The translations under genes and the position numbers were made by a program. DNA of 8,048 nucleotides from Oscillospiraceae bacterium (GTDB taxonomy: Bacteria; Bacillota; Clostridia; Oscillospirales; Oscillospiraceae): positions 51,587 through 59,634 of the forward strand of contig WRMX01000003.1 of the NCBI GenBank assembly GCA_009776905.1, read 5' to 3'. Below the pieces are notes generated by a model. It did not search any database, was not told the DNA's origin, and worked only from the letters and a program-made list of their open reading frames with translations. Positions 7,126 to 8,048 of this stretch are shown one piece after another. Position 1 is the stretch's first letter. Every line of letters starts with the position of its first letter.

Positions 7126-7375
7126 ATCATTGGAAGATCTGATAAAATGTTGAACCGCACGATATAATCCGTAAAATTTGTCAACTATCAGCAAATTAAT
7201 TACAGGGCCACGAAATTCGCCTCCTCAAACAAGGGGCATTTTTTGTTGCACAATAGTATCCGATGCTGTGTTAACATATGGAAATGGAGACGCCCGTTTC
7301 CCAGCAAGAAAACCTTCTCCAAATCCACACCATGATACACCGCCACTTGCGCATCGGTGTTCACAAGACAAGATT
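7126..7375. other. Intergenic stretch between the left CRISPR fragment and the DUF6431-like gene
   Basis: I see no gene here. The first 34 bases (7126-7159) could be one more spacer by position, but no repeat follows. A TATAAT on the plus strand (7163-7168) lacks a matching -35. ACACCG/CGGTGT (7337-7342 and 7355-7360) form a small hairpin just before the next ATG. An open frame from TTG 7178 runs through this stretch into the zinc-ribbon gene, but its composition looks non-coding. Confidence 0.4.
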
Positions 7376-7948
7376 ATGATATACGATTTTCTACAAACTT
7401 GCAATACCTACGACAAGGATTTTTACACAAAAGAGCACTTTGCCTCCACCCCATGCCCGAAATGCCCGGCCATAGGTAGGTTTAAGATGTACGGGTCATA
7501 TCAGCGGTATGTCATGTATATCGCCGATGGGAAAATTATGTTTGTACCCATTGACATAAAGCGGATCATGTGCAAATCGTGCAAAAGCACACACGCCGTA
7601 ATGCCCGGCGACATAATTCCGTACAAACTGCTGTCGCTCTACGTGGTGATGCTTCTGCTTATCGCATGCTTCGTTGAAGATGCGCCCGTGCTCAGGGTAG
7701 CAAATAAATATGGGCTGTCACATCAAATCATAAATAATTACCTGAATGTGTTCTCTGTGTTCAGAAGCCGTATCCACCTGTATTTCAAGGAAACGTCGCC
7801 CGCCGACACACCGCTTGAATACGATCGAAAAAGCGTGGCGGGCCTTATCAAGAAACCATACATAATATTTCAGCGCGGGTACGTCCTGCTGAATCGCCGC
7901 CCCTGCTTTATGAGCAAATTCCTTGATGGACCGGGCGGCCGCTCATAG
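7376..7948 (+). CDS. DUF6431-like zinc-ribbon protein, possibly from a mobile element
   Basis: The 190-residue protein has CPKC (27-30) and CKSC with a following His (66-73), two halves of a zinc ribbon. They flank a beta-rich stretch that ends DIKRIMCKSCKSTHAVMPGD. The motif IPYK and a hydrophobic helix (about 85-100) follow, then a helix-turn-helix-like segment, LRVANKYGLSHQIINNYL (106-123). This is the layout I associate with DUF6431 and with the N-terminal part of some transposases. No DDE or HUH nuclease motif is seen. I chose ATG 7376 because residues encoded upstream, from TTG 7178, look random; the ribosome binding site is weak. The stop codon lies inside a decayed CRISPR repeat (7945-7977), so the C-terminal end may be displaced or the gene may have been inserted into an array. 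Function is unknown; DNA binding is inferred from the zinc ribbon. Confidence 0.65.
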   Translation: MIYDFLQTCNTYDKDFYTKEHFASTPCPKCPAIGRFKMYGSYQRYVMYIADGKIMFVPIDIKRIMCKSCKSTHAVMPGDIIPYKLLSLYVVMLLLIACFVEDAPVLRVANKYGLSHQIINNYLNVFSVFRSRIHLYFKETSPADTPLEYDRKSVAGLIKKPYIIFQRGYVLLNRRPCFMSKFLDGPGGRS

Positions 7949-8048
7949 GCGTCCATGCCCCCCGGGCGGGGAGCGACCCTCCACGCACTGCGCGTATGTC
8001 TACAGCTACGTATTTCAACCCACGCTCCCCACGCGGGGAGCGACGCCT
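7945..8048 (-). CRISPR. Right CRISPR array end: decayed repeat, spacer, intact repeat, running off the window
   Basis: The intact 33-base repeat is 8012-8044. It differs from the left intact repeat (7093-7125) at only one loop base. A 34-base spacer (7978-8011) precedes it on the plus strand. The copy at 7945-7977 has 10 mismatches of 33, eight of them in its first 15 plus-strand bases, so the half that would be 3' in the crRNA is decayed, as in the left fragment. The next spacer begins at 8045. Read on the minus strand, this is the leader-distal end of an array whose body, leader and any type I-C cas genes would be to the right. Repeat form and spacer length fit type I-C; the type cannot be proven without cas genes. 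Confidence 0.85.

Noticed and set aside
6960..7184. Minus-strand ORF of 74 codons containing LPARGAWVEI
   Set aside because: That peptide is the well-known false translation of type I-C CRISPR repeats; the frame runs across the repeats and spacer and has no ribosome binding site.
7160..7190. Minus-strand TTGACA as promoter or leader of the left CRISPR fragment
   Set aside because: The nearest TATAAT-like hexamers lie only 11-12 bases away, which is too close for a normal promoter.
7178..7375. N-terminal 66-codon extension of the zinc-ribbon gene from a TTG start
   Set aside because: The encoded residues look random and Pro/Arg-rich, and family-like sequence begins only after ATG 7376.

Overview
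The window looks like a defence island of a low-to-moderate GC Firmicute, probably a gut-type Clostridium relative. The clues are Shine-Dalgarno sites of the AGGAGG type, a type I-C-like CRISPR repeat, and a DUF6431-like zinc-ribbon protein of a kind common in such genomes. This placement is inference, because no ribosomal or housekeeping gene is present.

Left part, plus strand (1-4118): the end of a BREX phage-defence operon. It holds brxL, a gene for a 635-residue coiled-coil protein I cannot name, and a possible 29-residue acidic peptide with a strong ribosome binding site. Upstream BREX genes (pglX, pglZ, brxC and so on) would lie to the left of the window, so the BREX type cannot be read here.

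Middle part, minus strand (6653-4135): a compact operon that converges on the BREX genes with only 16 bases between the facing stop codons. Its first gene encodes a CbbX/SpoVK-type AAA+ ATPase. The N-terminal half of this protein appears to hold a second, degenerate AAA+ domain. A possible 37-codon ORF follows, then an acidic 139-residue protein that starts with TTG. I recognise no published system with this layout. It is the best candidate here for an undescribed module, although nothing in the sequence proves a defence role. A likely promoter with a flanking inverted repeat lies near 6806-6846.

Right part (7026-8048): two pieces of type I-C-like CRISPR array, both read on the minus strand. 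Each piece ends at its left side in a repeat whose 3' half has decayed, the usual look of a leader-distal last repeat. A DUF6431-like gene on the plus strand lies between them, and its stop codon falls inside one decayed repeat. The second array runs off the right edge, so its leader and any cas genes would be outside the window.

In working terms the window combines BREX (BrxL is the DNA-binding AAA+ restriction factor), an AAA+-centred accessory operon, CRISPR memory and a likely mobile or domesticated zinc-ribbon gene. How the middle operon relates to BREX or CRISPR cannot be decided from sequence alone.
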